A stretch of 64,000 nucleotides of DNA. Origin: Rhodoferax sp. (GTDB lineage Bacteria; Pseudomonadota; Gammaproteobacteria; Burkholderiales; Burkholderiaceae_C). The stretch is from positions 124,001 to 188,000 of the forward strand of contig SSFF01000001.1 of the NCBI GenBank assembly GCA_008015235.1, in the 5' to 3' direction. Of this stretch, positions 40,649-49,883 are shown one piece after another. The position numbers and the translations under genes were made by a program. The notes under the pieces were generated by a model. That model made no database searches and was not told the DNA's origin. It was given only the letters and a program-made list of their open reading frames with translations. How positions within the stretch are numbered: the stretch's first letter is position 1; each line of letters begins with the position of its first letter.

Positions 40649-41911
40649 ATGCAACGTCGATTCACCCTCAAGGCACTGACCGCAGCGGTCGCCTTGTCCA
40701 CCCTGGCCTCTGTTCCCGCGCTGGCCGCCGACACCATCAAGGTCGGCGTGCTGCACAGCCTCTCGGGCACCATGGCCATTTCCGAAACGGTGTTGAAAGA
40801 CACGGTGCTCATGGCCATCGACGAGATCAACGCCAAGGGCGGCGTGCTCGGCAAGAAGCTGGAGCCCGTGGTGGTGGATCCTGCCTCCAACTGGCCGCTG
40901 TTCGCCGAGAAGACCAAGCAGCTGCTGACCCAGGACAAGGTCGCCGTGATCTTCGGCTGCTGGACGTCGGTGTCGCGCAAGTCGGTGCTGCCGGTGGTTG
41001 AGGAACTCAACGGCCTGCTGTTCTACCCCGTGCAGTACGAAGGCGAAGAACTGTCCAAGAACGTGTTCTACACTGGCGCTGCCCCCAACCAGCAGGCCAT
41101 TCCTGCCGTGGACTACCTGATGAGCAAGGAGGGTGGCGGCGCCAAGCGCTGGGTGCTGCTGGGTACCGACTATGTGTACCCCCGCACCACCAACAAGATC
41201 CTGCGTGCCTACCTCAAGAGCAAGGGTGTGAAGGACAGCGACATCGACGAGAAGTACACCCCCTTCGGCCACAGCGATTACCAGACCATCGTGGCGGATG
41301 TGAAGAAATTTGCCGCCGGTGGCAAGACCGCGGTCGTGTCCACCATCAACGGCGACTCCAATGTGCCCTTCTACAAGGAACTGGGCAACGCCGGCCTGAA
41401 GGCCAAGGACGTGCCGGTGGTGGCGTTCTCCGTGGGTGAGGAAGAACTGCGCGGCGTGGACACCAAGCCGCTGGTGGGCCACCTGGCTGCCTGGAACTAC
41501 TTCATGAGCATCAAGAACCCGGACAACACCGCGTTCATCAAGAAGTGGAGCGACTACGCCAAGGCCAAGAACATCGCTGGCCACAAGGAAAAGCCCTTGA
41601 CCAACGACCCCATGGAGGCGACCTACATCGGCATCAACATGTGGAAGCAGGCGGTAGAGAAGGCCAAGACCACGGATGTGGATGCTGTCATCAAGGCGAT
41701 GGCTGGTCAGACCTTCAAGGCGCCGAGCGGCATCGTCAGCAAGATGGACGAGAAGAACCACCACCTGCACAAGTCGGTGTTCATTGGCGAAGTCAAGGCC
41801 GATGGCCAGTTCAACGTGGTGTGGAAGACACCGGGTCCGGTCAAGGCCAAGCCCTGGTCGCCGTTCATCGAAGGCAACGAGAAAAAGCCTGACGAACCTG
41901 TGAAGAAATAA
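40649..41911 (+). CDS. urtA: urea ABC transporter substrate-binding protein
   Basis: 420 residues with an export signal (RRFTLKALTAAVALSTLASVPALAA, residues 3 to ~27) and the periplasmic fold of the leucine/urea-binding family: IKVGVLHSLSGTMAISE, VEELNGLLFYPVQYEGEE. ATG 40649 is the signal-peptide start; the frame extends 43 codons upstream. First gene of urtABCDE; a strong terminator separates it from urtB. Confidence 0.95.
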   Translation: MQRRFTLKALTAAVALSTLASVPALAADTIKVGVLHSLSGTMAISETVLKDTVLMAIDEINAKGGVLGKKLEPVVVDPASNWPLFAEKTKQLLTQDKVAVIFGCWTSVSRKSVLPVVEELNGLLFYPVQYEGEELSKNVFYTGAAPNQQAIPAVDYLMSKEGGGAKRWVLLGTDYVYPRTTNKILRAYLKSKGVKDSDIDEKYTPFGHSDYQTIVADVKKFAAGGKTAVVSTINGDSNVPFYKELGNAGLKAKDVPVVAFSVGEEELRGVDTKPLVGHLAAWNYFMSIKNPDNTAFIKKWSDYAKAKNIAGHKEKPLTNDPMEATYIGINMWKQAVEKAKTTDVDAVIKAMAGQTFKAPSGIVSKMDEKNHHLHKSVFIGEVKADGQFNVVWKTPGPVKAKPWSPFIEGNEKKPDEPVKK

Positions 41912-41929
41912 GGCGCTGGCAGGGAGATG

Positions 41930-41969
41930 GGCCGCCACCGCCGGACAGGGGTGGCGGCCTTTTTTTTTT
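41930..41969 (+). terminator. intercistronic terminator between urtA and urtB
   Basis: GGCCGCCACC (41930-41939) pairs perfectly with GGTGGCGGCC (41950-41959) and is followed by ten T. It would end most transcripts after urtA, leaving binding protein in excess over permease, with read-through for the rest. Confidence 0.92.
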
Positions 41970-41986
41970 ACGGGAGTACCTGGCGC

Positions 41987-43567
41987 ATGCCAAAACACTT
42001 TTTGCAGCTGTTGCTGGCCGGAGCGATGCTGATCGCTGGCAACGCATATTCCTTGAGTGCTGAAGAAGCGAAAGCAATGGCTGCGGGCGACGGGGATGCC
42101 CGCATTGCCGCGCTGCGCCAGGCGGCAGCACAAGCCGATGACAAGACCTTGGCCTTCATCCAGGCGCTGGCCGATGACACCGTCAAGTTGGTGGCGGGTA
42201 TTCCGGTGGTGATGCAAGGTGCCCAGGGCGTCGATCCAGTCAGTGGCAAGGTGGTAGCCGTGCCCGATACGGCCGAAGAGGTGATGAACAACAACCGCAT
42301 GCGCGGTGAGCTGGACGCAGCGCTGGCGGGGGCCAGATTGCTGTCCCCCGATTTTCAGGTGCGACGTGATGCCATCCAGACACTCGAAGGAGATGTCGAC
42401 GAGACGCGCCTGCCCCTGCTGGACAGGGCGTTTGCGGCCGAAAGCAATGCTTCACTGAAGGAGCGCCTGGGACTGTTGCGGGCTGCGGCCCTGCTGGGCA
42501 GTGCAGATCAGGGACGGCGCATCGAGGCAGCACAGTTGCTGGCCGCGAGTTCCCAGGCTGCCACCAAGACCTTGCTGCTGGAACGGCTGCAGTCGGAAAC
42601 CGAGCCCGAGGTCAAGGCCGCATTGCAGAAAAGCCTGCGTGCGGTGGAGGGCCGACTGGACTGGGGTGATCGCCTGGGCGCCTTGTTCTCGGGCCTGAGT
42701 CTGGGGTCCATATTGCTGCTGGTGGCGCTGGGGCTGGCGATCACCTATGGCCTGATGGGCGTCATCAACATGGCCCACGGTGAATTGATGATGATCGGCG
42801 CCTACGCCACCTACGTGGTGCAGGGGCTGTTTCAGAAATTCTTGCCGGGTGCCTTCGACTGGTACCTGCTGGCGTCGGTGCCGGTGGCGTTCCTGACGTC
42901 GGCCCTGGTGGGCGCGGCCTTGGAGCGCAGTGTCATCCGCTTCCTCTACGGCCGCCCGCTGGAAACGCTGCTGGCCACCTGGGGCATCAGTCTGATGCTG
43001 ATGCAGCTCGTGCGCACCCTGTTCGGCGCCCAGAACGTGGGCGTGGAGAACCCCAGCTGGATGAGCGGTGGCGTGCAGGTGCTGGGCAACCTGTCCCTGC
43101 CCTACAACCGGCTGGTGATCGTGGCCTTTGCATTCGCTGTGCTCGGCACGGTCTGGTTTCTCATCGAAAAAACACGTTTGGGCTTGTTTGTACGTGGTGT
43201 GACGCAGAACCGGCCGATTGCCAGTTGCATGGGCGTCAACACCGCCCGCATCGACACCTATGCCTTCGCGCTGGGCTCTGGTATTGCTGGGCTGGCCGGT
43301 TGTGCACTGAGCCAGATCGGCAATGTGGGACCGGACCTCGGCCAAGGCTACATCGTGGACTCGTTCATGGTCGTGGTCCTCGGTGGTGTTGGGCAGTTGG
43401 CTGGCACCGTGTATGCCGCACTGGGCCTGGGTGTACTGAACAAGTTGCTGGAAGGCTGGACCGGTGCGGTGCTGGCCAAGATCGCCGTCCTGGTGTTCAT
43501 CATTGTCTTTATCCAGAAGCGCCCCCAAGGCATCTTTGCCATGAAAGGCCGGAGCGCAGAAGCATGA
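41987..43567 (+). CDS. urtB: urea ABC transporter permease UrtB
   Basis: 526 residues. A signal peptide and a long exported N-terminal region (about residues 20-225, helical repeats) precede about eight membrane helices and the branched-chain-type permease core (GLAITYGLMGVINMAHGELMMIGAY). The long N-terminus is normal for UrtB. Overlaps urtC by 4 bases. Confidence 0.95.
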   Translation: MPKHFLQLLLAGAMLIAGNAYSLSAEEAKAMAAGDGDARIAALRQAAAQADDKTLAFIQALADDTVKLVAGIPVVMQGAQGVDPVSGKVVAVPDTAEEVMNNNRMRGELDAALAGARLLSPDFQVRRDAIQTLEGDVDETRLPLLDRAFAAESNASLKERLGLLRAAALLGSADQGRRIEAAQLLAASSQAATKTLLLERLQSETEPEVKAALQKSLRAVEGRLDWGDRLGALFSGLSLGSILLLVALGLAITYGLMGVINMAHGELMMIGAYATYVVQGLFQKFLPGAFDWYLLASVPVAFLTSALVGAALERSVIRFLYGRPLETLLATWGISLMLMQLVRTLFGAQNVGVENPSWMSGGVQVLGNLSLPYNRLVIVAFAFAVLGTVWFLIEKTRLGLFVRGVTQNRPIASCMGVNTARIDTYAFALGSGIAGLAGCALSQIGNVGPDLGQGYIVDSFMVVVLGGVGQLAGTVYAALGLGVLNKLLEGWTGAVLAKIAVLVFIIVFIQKRPQGIFAMKGRSAEA

Positions 43568-44667
43568 ACAATATCAACCTTCCTTCTTCCGCGCCCTTGC
43601 TCAGCCGCCGGGGCTGGGTCACGTGGCTCAGTGTGGTCATCGTCCTGTGCGCCGTGGTGCCGGTACTCAATCTGCTGGTTCCTGCGGACAGCGTCTTTCA
43701 TTTGAGCGACTTTGCCGTGGCACTCGTCGGCAAGATCATGTGCTACGCCATCTGCGCGCTGGCCATGGACCTGATCTGGGGCTACACCGGCATTCTGAGC
43801 CTGGGCCACGGACTGTTCTTCGCGCTCGGCGGCTATGCCATGGGCATGTACCTGATGCGCCAGATCGGTACCGACGGCAACTACAAGAGCAACCTGCCCG
43901 ACTTCATGGTGTTCCTGGATTGGAAGGAGTTGCCCTGGCACTGGGCCTGGAGCGACAGCTTCATCGCAACGCTGTTCCTGGTGGTGGCGGTGCCGGGTCT
44001 GGTGGCGCTGGTGTTCGGCTTCTTCGCCTTCCGTTCGCGCATCAAGGGCGTGTACTTCTCCATCATCACCCAGGCGTTGACGTTTGCCGCCATGCTGCTG
44101 TTCTTCCGCAACGAGACCGGCTTTGGCGGCAACAACGGCTTCACCGATTTCAAGCGCATCCTGGACATTCCCATCGCTACGACTTCGATGCGCATGGTCC
44201 TGTTTGTGTTGACTGCCGTGGTACTGCTGGGCTTCTTCCTGTTGGCGCGCTGGTTGGTGCACAGCAAATACGGCCGGGTCTTGCAGGCCGTGCGCGATGC
44301 GGAAAGCCGTGTCATGTTCAGTGGCTACTCGCCGCTGGGCTACAAGCTCAGCATCTGGGTCATCTCCGCCATGATGTGCGGTGTGGCCGGGGCCCTCTAT
44401 GTGCCCCAGGTGGGCATCATCAATCCCAGCGAAATGAGTCCGGCCAACAGCATCGAAATCGCTATCTGGGCCGCAGTGGGTGGGCGCGCCACGCTCATCG
44501 GCCCCATCGTCGGTGCTTTCCTGGTCAATGGCGCCAAAAGCTGGCTCACCGTGACCTACCCCGAGTTCTGGCTCTACTTCCTGGGGGCTCTGTTCATCGG
44601 GGTGACGCTGTTCCTTCCGGAAGGTGTCATCGGGCTGGTAAAGAAACTCAAGGGGAATTCCAAATGA
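43564..44667 (+). CDS. urtC: urea ABC transporter permease UrtC
   Basis: 367 residues, ~9 membrane helices, LivM-like: DLIWGYTGILSLGHGLFFALGGYAMGMYLMR near the start and PLGYKLSIWVISAMMCGVAGALYVPQVGIINPS. Overlaps both urtB and urtD by 4 bases. Confidence 0.95.
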   Translation: MNNINLPSSAPLLSRRGWVTWLSVVIVLCAVVPVLNLLVPADSVFHLSDFAVALVGKIMCYAICALAMDLIWGYTGILSLGHGLFFALGGYAMGMYLMRQIGTDGNYKSNLPDFMVFLDWKELPWHWAWSDSFIATLFLVVAVPGLVALVFGFFAFRSRIKGVYFSIITQALTFAAMLLFFRNETGFGGNNGFTDFKRILDIPIATTSMRMVLFVLTAVVLLGFFLLARWLVHSKYGRVLQAVRDAESRVMFSGYSPLGYKLSIWVISAMMCGVAGALYVPQVGIINPSEMSPANSIEIAIWAAVGGRATLIGPIVGAFLVNGAKSWLTVTYPEFWLYFLGALFIGVTLFLPEGVIGLVKKLKGNSK

Positions 44668-45545
44668 CGCCCGATCTCCTGGAGCAAGGCGCAAAGCGCG
44701 TTGAGGCGCGCATGGCAGCGCTGGCGGCCCGCACTGGCCAAACCGAATCCGGTGGCCGTTCGGCAGGTTTTTCGCGCGTGGCCAAGGCGGGTGAGGTCGA
44801 TGTCACGCACGGCCGCATCCTGTACCTGGAAGACGTGAGCGTGAGTTTCGACGGCTTCAAGGCCATCAATGGTTTATCGCTGGACATCGCGCCGGGTGAG
44901 CTGCGTTGCATCATCGGCCCCAACGGTGCGGGAAAGACCACGATGATGGACATCATCACCGGCAAGACCCGGCCCGACTCCGGCACCGTATTCTTCGGCA
45001 GCACCATCGACCTGCTGCGCTACAAAGAGGCCGAGATTGCGCAGTTGGGCATCGGCCGCAAGTTCCAGAAGCCCACGGTGTTCGAGCAGCTGACGGTGTT
45101 CGAGAACCTGGAGCTGGCGCTCAAGACCGACAAGGGCGTCAAGGCGTCGATGTTCTTCCGTCTCGACTCCGGGCAGAGCGACCGCCTGGCCGAGGTGTTG
45201 CACACCATCCATTTGGCAGACAGTGCCGCCCGGCTGGCAGGCAATCTGAGCCATGGGCAGAAGCAGTGGCTGGAGATCGGCATGCTGCTGATGCAGGACC
45301 CGAAACTGCTGCTGCTCGACGAGCCTGTTGCTGGCATGACCGATGAGGAGACCGAGCGCACCGCCGAACTGTTCCTGTCGCTCAAGGGCAAGCATTCGCT
45401 CATGGTGGTGGAGCACGACATGAGTTTCATACGCACCATCAGTGACATCGTTACCGTGTTGTGCGATGGCTCCGTGCTGGCACAGGGAACCCTGGATCAG
45501 GTGCAGGCGGATGAGCGGGTCATTGAAGTCTATTTGGGTCGTTGA
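44664..45545 (+). CDS. urtD: urea ABC transporter ATP-binding protein UrtD
   Basis: 293 residues. Walker A GPNGAGKTT, signature LSHGQKQW, Walker B LLLLDEPVAGMTDEE, as in LivG-type ATPases. The ~55-residue N-terminal extension is common in UrtD of betaproteobacteria. Confidence 0.94.
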   Translation: MTPDLLEQGAKRVEARMAALAARTGQTESGGRSAGFSRVAKAGEVDVTHGRILYLEDVSVSFDGFKAINGLSLDIAPGELRCIIGPNGAGKTTMMDIITGKTRPDSGTVFFGSTIDLLRYKEAEIAQLGIGRKFQKPTVFEQLTVFENLELALKTDKGVKASMFFRLDSGQSDRLAEVLHTIHLADSAARLAGNLSHGQKQWLEIGMLLMQDPKLLLLDEPVAGMTDEETERTAELFLSLKGKHSLMVVEHDMSFIRTISDIVTVLCDGSVLAQGTLDQVQADERVIEVYLGR

Positions 45546-45547
45546 AT

Positions 45548-46240
45548 ATGCTGAAAGTCGAGAACATCAACCAGTACTACGGCGGCTCGCACATCCTTCG
45601 CGACGTTTCTCTGCAGGCCGAGTTGGGCAAGGTGACCGTGGTGCTGGGGCGCAATGGTGTGGGCAAGACCACGTTGCTGAAGTCGTTGATGGGCTTGGTA
45701 CCCATCCGCAGCGGCAACATCACGCTGGACGGCAAGCCGATCCAGAGCCACACGCCGTATGAACGCGCCCGCTCCGGGCTGGGCTTTGTGCCGCAGGGCC
45801 GCGAAATCTTTGCGCGGCTGACGGTCGAGGAGAACCTGCGCATGGGGCTCGCCTACAAAAGTGCATCTACCCCCATACCGCCCGAATTGTTCGAGTTGTT
45901 TCCCGTGCTGCAGCAGATGCGCAAGCGCCGCGGTGGCGACCTTTCGGGCGGACAGCAGCAACAACTGGCCATTGCCCGTGCCCTGGCTGCGCAGCCGCGT
46001 GTGTTGATATTGGACGAGCCCACCGAGGGTATCCAACCCAGCATCATCAAGGACATCGGCCGCGTGATCCGCATGCTGGCGGACCGAGGCACCATGGCGA
46101 TTGTGCTGGTCGAGCAGTACTACGACTTTGCCCGCGAGCTGGCCGATGCCTACGTGGTCATGGAACGTGGCAGCGTGCTGGCCAAAGGCCAGGGCGCCAA
46201 CATGGAAGTCGATGGGGTGCGCGAGCTGGTCGCGATCTGA
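45548..46240 (+). CDS. urtE: urea ABC transporter ATP-binding protein UrtE
   Basis: 230 residues. Walker A GRNGVGKTT, signature LSGGQQQQLAIARA, Walker B VLILDEPTEGIQPS, LivF-type. ENINQYYGGSHIL at the start is typical of UrtE. ATG 45548, 2 bases after the urtD stop. Ends the urt operon; no clear terminator follows before the convergent ureD. Confidence 0.95.
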   Translation: MLKVENINQYYGGSHILRDVSLQAELGKVTVVLGRNGVGKTTLLKSLMGLVPIRSGNITLDGKPIQSHTPYERARSGLGFVPQGREIFARLTVEENLRMGLAYKSASTPIPPELFELFPVLQQMRKRRGGDLSGGQQQQLAIARALAAQPRVLILDEPTEGIQPSIIKDIGRVIRMLADRGTMAIVLVEQYYDFARELADAYVVMERGSVLAKGQGANMEVDGVRELVAI

Positions 46241-46351
46241 CGGCGCGGCTTATCCCGTTTCCAAATCATTCGTGTCTGGGCGCGAAGCCGCAGGCAGTGC
46301 AGATGCACGGCCAGGCGAAGCGACAACGACACGGGTGATTCAGAAATGGAT

Positions 46352-47182
46352 TTACATGGCCCAGATGCGGGGCTGGGTTGGAGTCTGGTGCCACAGGGTC
46401 TGCAGCCACTGCAGGCGGATGGCCTTGAGCAGGTCCATGGCCGGCTCCACCACGGGCGCAAGCACCCGCACGACCACCACTTGGGGGTGTGGACTGGTGG
46501 CGCCACTGCTTGTGGCCAAGGCATGGGCCACCATCATTGCGCGGGCTGATTCCAGCGCCGCTTCGCGGCGCGACCGTGTCAGTGGCGAACCGCAGGCAAA
46601 CCAGAACGTGGCCATGCAGCGCTGGCCTGCCAGGCCGGCAGGGCCGTCCATGAGCTGGGTGTCCGTCGCATCCAGTACCCCACGCTCCAACCAGGCGCCT
46701 TCCAGCTCCAGGTGTTGCGTCAGGCGCCCGGCGTCATAGGCTTGTTGGGCCAGGGGCAAGCCCAGGGCCGTGATGTCCCAACCCATGGCTTCGGCGCCCG
46801 GGGCCAAGCGCAGCGTGGTGTGGTTCTCCGCGTTGCAGGCACTGAAGGCAATGGCTTCCAGCGGCAGCCATTGCAGACGCGCATCATCGGCCAGTTCCAG
46901 GCGCGTGCGCTGTGCCGCCAGTGGCCCGTCGCTGCGGTAAAAGCGGCTTGCCCCCGGTGTGGTGACCAAGGCCTGCGCGCCGCGTTCCAGCCGGACATCG
47001 ATTTCGAGCGTATCGCCACCCACCAGGCCGCCCGGCGGGTGCACCAGCACGTTGTGGCACACCGCATCCCCTTCCGGGTACAGGCTTTGCAGTATCCGCA
47101 GTGGGCCGGTGTGCTGGTGCTGCGCGACGGTTTTTCCATCGCGTAGCTGGTAGTGGAGGTCGAGCCGGGCGTGCCAGGACAT
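46352..47182 (-). CDS. ureD: urease accessory protein UreD
   Basis: 276 residues of the UreD/UreH family, the scaffold on which UreF and UreG load nickel. HPPGGLVGGDTLEIDVRLERGAQALVTTPGASRFYRS is the family core. It is separated from ureABC by 13 kb and placed after urtE on the opposite strand, although ureD normally heads the urease operon. 67 bases downstream of glcD and possibly co-transcribed with it. Confidence 0.92.
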   Translation of the reverse strand: MSWHARLDLHYQLRDGKTVAQHQHTGPLRILQSLYPEGDAVCHNVLVHPPGGLVGGDTLEIDVRLERGAQALVTTPGASRFYRSDGPLAAQRTRLELADDARLQWLPLEAIAFSACNAENHTTLRLAPGAEAMGWDITALGLPLAQQAYDAGRLTQHLELEGAWLERGVLDATDTQLMDGPAGLAGQRCMATFWFACGSPLTRSRREAALESARAMMVAHALATSSGATSPHPQVVVVRVLAPVVEPAMDLLKAIRLQWLQTLWHQTPTQPRIWAM

Positions 47183-47249
47183 GCGTAAGGTGGGTGGTTG
47201 CAGACACCTCCCCGAAAGCAGGAATCAGGCCAGCCTGGTGTGCCTGGGC

Positions 47250-48728
47250 TTAAAAGCGTTCCAACTCCGGGTGCTTGATCTGCCCGGCGCGCACCAGCAT
47301 GCGGCCGTATTCGGCGCAGCGGTTCTTGGTCGGGATGACCTTGCCAGGGTTGAGCAGTTCCTTGGGGTCGAAGGCCGACTTGAGCGCCAGCATCTGCGTG
47401 TTTTCCTCGGCCGAGAACTGCACACACATGCTGTTGAGTTTTTCGATGCCCACACCATGCTCGCCGGTCACGGTGCCGCCCATGGCCACACTGGTTTCCA
47501 GGATGTCGGCGCCAAAGAGTTCGCAGCGGTGCAATTGGTCGGGGTCGTTGGCATCGAACAGGATCAGCGGGTGCAGGTTGCCGTCCCCGGCGTGGAACAC
47601 GTTGGCGCAGCGCAGCTGGTACTTCTTCTCCATCTCCTGGATGGCGAGCAGGATGTCGGCCAGGCGCTTGCGCGGGATGGTGCTGTCCATGCACATGTAG
47701 TCCGGGCTGATGCGCCCGCTGGCTGGGAAGGCGTTCTTGCGCCCGCTCCAGAAACGCAGGCGCTCGGCCTCATCGCGGCTGACCGCAATGGCGGTGGCAC
47801 CAAAGCCGCGCAGCACCTCGCTCATGCGGCCGATTTCCTCTTCCACCTCTTCCGGCGTGCCATCGCTTTCGCATAGCAGAATAGCTTCGGCATCCAGGTC
47901 GTAGCCGGCGTGGACGAAGTCTTCCACGGCAGCGGTCATGGGCTTGTCCATCATTTCCAGCCCGGCCGGAATGATGCCGGCGGCGATGATGCCGGCCACG
48001 GCGTCACCCGCCTTGCGCATGTCGTCAAAGCTGGCCATGATGCAGCGCGCCAACAGAGGCTTGGGTACCAGCTTCACGGTCACTTCGGTAATGACCGCCA
48101 GCATGCCTTCGCTGCCCACCACCACGCTCAGCAGGTCCAGCCCCGGCGTGTCCAGTGCGTCGCCGCCAAAGGTGACGGGCTCGCCCTCGGCGGTGAAGCC
48201 GCGCACCTTGATGACGTTGTGCAGTGTCAGACCGTATTTGAGGCAGTGCACGCCGCCCGAGTTTTCGGCCACGTTGCCGCCGATGGTGCAGGCGATCTGG
48301 CTGGAAGGGTCGGGCGCGTAGTACAACCCCAGCGGTGCTGCGGCCTCGCTGATGGCCAGGTTGCGCACCCCGCACTGCACCACGGCGGTGCGGCTGCGGG
48401 CATCGACGGAGACAATCTGGTTGAAGCGCGCCAGCGACAGCGTGACACCTTTGGCGTGGGGCATGGCGCCGCCCGACAAGCCGGTGCCGGCGCCGCGGGC
48501 CACCACGGGAACATTCAGGTGGTGGCAGGTTTTCAATACCGCCTGCACCTGCTCCTCGGTTTCCGGCAGCGCCACCAGCAGCGGGCGCTGGCGGTAGGCG
48601 GTCAGGCCGTCGCACTCGTAGGGCGTGACATCTTCCTGGCTGTAGAGCAGGGAATGTGGGGCGATTTTGCCCTCCAGCCCGCGTAAAACAAGCGTGAGCA
48701 GCTCACTTTTTGATAGTGTTTCATTCAT
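47250..48728 (-). CDS. glcD: FAD-linked oxidase, glycolate oxidase subunit GlcD type
   Basis: 492 residues: FAD-binding domain (VPVVARGAGTGLSGGAMPHAKGV, ACTIGGNVAENSGG) and C-terminal cap with GDGNLHPLILFD and HGVGIEK. Oxidises glycolate or D-lactate. glcE and glcF are not beside it, so it may be a single-subunit D-lactate/2-hydroxyacid dehydrogenase. The N-terminus (residues 4-20) is encoded by a dispersed repeat copy. Confidence 0.88.
   Translation of the reverse strand: MNETLSKSELLTLVLRGLEGKIAPHSLLYSQEDVTPYECDGLTAYRQRPLLVALPETEEQVQAVLKTCHHLNVPVVARGAGTGLSGGAMPHAKGVTLSLARFNQIVSVDARSRTAVVQCGVRNLAISEAAAPLGLYYAPDPSSQIACTIGGNVAENSGGVHCLKYGLTLHNVIKVRGFTAEGEPVTFGGDALDTPGLDLLSVVVGSEGMLAVITEVTVKLVPKPLLARCIMASFDDMRKAGDAVAGIIAAGIIPAGLEMMDKPMTAAVEDFVHAGYDLDAEAILLCESDGTPEEVEEEIGRMSEVLRGFGATAIAVSRDEAERLRFWSGRKNAFPASGRISPDYMCMDSTIPRKRLADILLAIQEMEKKYQLRCANVFHAGDGNLHPLILFDANDPDQLHRCELFGADILETSVAMGGTVTGEHGVGIEKLNSMCVQFSAEENTQMLALKSAFDPKELLNPGKVIPTKNRCAEYGRMLVRAGQIKHPELERF
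48672..48717 (-). repeat. dispersed repeat, copy 7, at the glcD N-terminus
   Basis: On the minus strand ACTATCAAAAAGTGAGC, then TGCTCACGCTTG and TTTTACGCGGGCTGGAGGG. In frame it encodes LSKSELLTLVLRGLEG. Confidence 0.7.
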
Positions 48729-48856
48729 GGCAGTGGTCCGGTGGGGCTGCACGGTTGCTGCAGCTTGGTGCGGTTGTGTTGAACCACACTCTACGGCAAT
48801 GGCGCCTGGCGTGCGTGAAAGTTGTTGCACGCCTGTGTGAAAACCCTTGGGGCCCT

Positions 48857-49744
48857 TCAGGCCACCGCCTTCTTCAGCCATTCGGCAAAGGCCGCGACTT
48901 CCCAGCGGTCCATGGCGCCGGTGCGCCAGCACAGGTAGTGGGCGTGGGGGCTGGGCACGGGGGTGGCAAAGGGGGCGCTGGTGCCCAGTCGCACCAGGGC
49001 GCCGCTGTCCAGCCAGGGGGCCGCCAGCTTGAGCCGGACCAGGCCGATGCCCATGCCGGCGGCGGCCCCGTCGCACATGAGTCCGATGTCGTTGAACTGG
49101 GAGCCCTCAATTGGCTCAGGCCAATCGAGCCCCTGGGCCGCCAGCCAAGTGCGCCAGGGCTCCAGCGGGCTGCGCAGCAGCTGCAGGCCTTCCAGGTCGG
49201 CGGCCACGTCAAAAGGGCCGTGCTCGCGCACGAAGGCGGGTGACGCCAACGGCGTGACCTCGTCCTTGACCAGGCATACGTGCTCCATGTCGGCATAGCG
49301 GCCCGGGCCAAAGCGCACCATCAGGTCGGCGTCTTCGGCCACCACGTCCAGCAGCGGAATGGACACCTGCAGCGTCAGGTCGATCTCGGGGTAGGCGTCC
49401 GTGAACTGGCGCAGGCGCGGGATCAGGATGGATCGCGAAAACGTGGGCGTGACCGCCAGCCGCAGCTTGCGCTTGCCGGGTGCTGCCGCCGAGGATGGAA
49501 ACTTCTGCAGGCTGGTTAGGCCGTCGCGCACGTGGGCCAGGTACTCGCTGCCTTCGGTCGTCAGGGAAAAATCGGCGCGGCCGAAGAGTTTGGTGCCGAT
49601 GATCTGTTCCAGCTGGCGCACCCGGTGGCTCACGGCGCTGGGCGTGACGCACAGTTCCTCGGAGGTCAGCGTGACGCTGCGCAGGCGTGCCAGGGCCTCA
49701 AAGGTCAGCAGACACTGGATCGGAGGGATGCGTGCAGTACTCAT
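48857..49744 (-). CDS. LysR-family transcriptional regulator
   Basis: 295 residues of the GcvA-like group: N-terminal winged helix (TFEALARLRSVTLTSEELCVTPSAVSHRVRQLEQIIG) and a substrate-binding domain. Lies 128 bases upstream of glcD on the same strand; control of glcD is possible but unproven. Start MSTARIPP at 49744. Confidence 0.9.
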   Translation of the reverse strand: MSTARIPPIQCLLTFEALARLRSVTLTSEELCVTPSAVSHRVRQLEQIIGTKLFGRADFSLTTEGSEYLAHVRDGLTSLQKFPSSAAAPGKRKLRLAVTPTFSRSILIPRLRQFTDAYPEIDLTLQVSIPLLDVVAEDADLMVRFGPGRYADMEHVCLVKDEVTPLASPAFVREHGPFDVAADLEGLQLLRSPLEPWRTWLAAQGLDWPEPIEGSQFNDIGLMCDGAAAGMGIGLVRLKLAAPWLDSGALVRLGTSAPFATPVPSPHAHYLCWRTGAMDRWEVAAFAEWLKKAVA

Positions 49745-49883
49745 TCGGTAAACCTTCGTGCTGCGCACTGCCTTTCGAGTGCGCTGGTGGCAGACCGGCG
49801 CGGCCCCCATACCCCACCACTATAATTCGCCGCCCTGCCGGTCGGACCCGCCGATGGCGGATCTTTCCAAGGACCCTTGCGCC

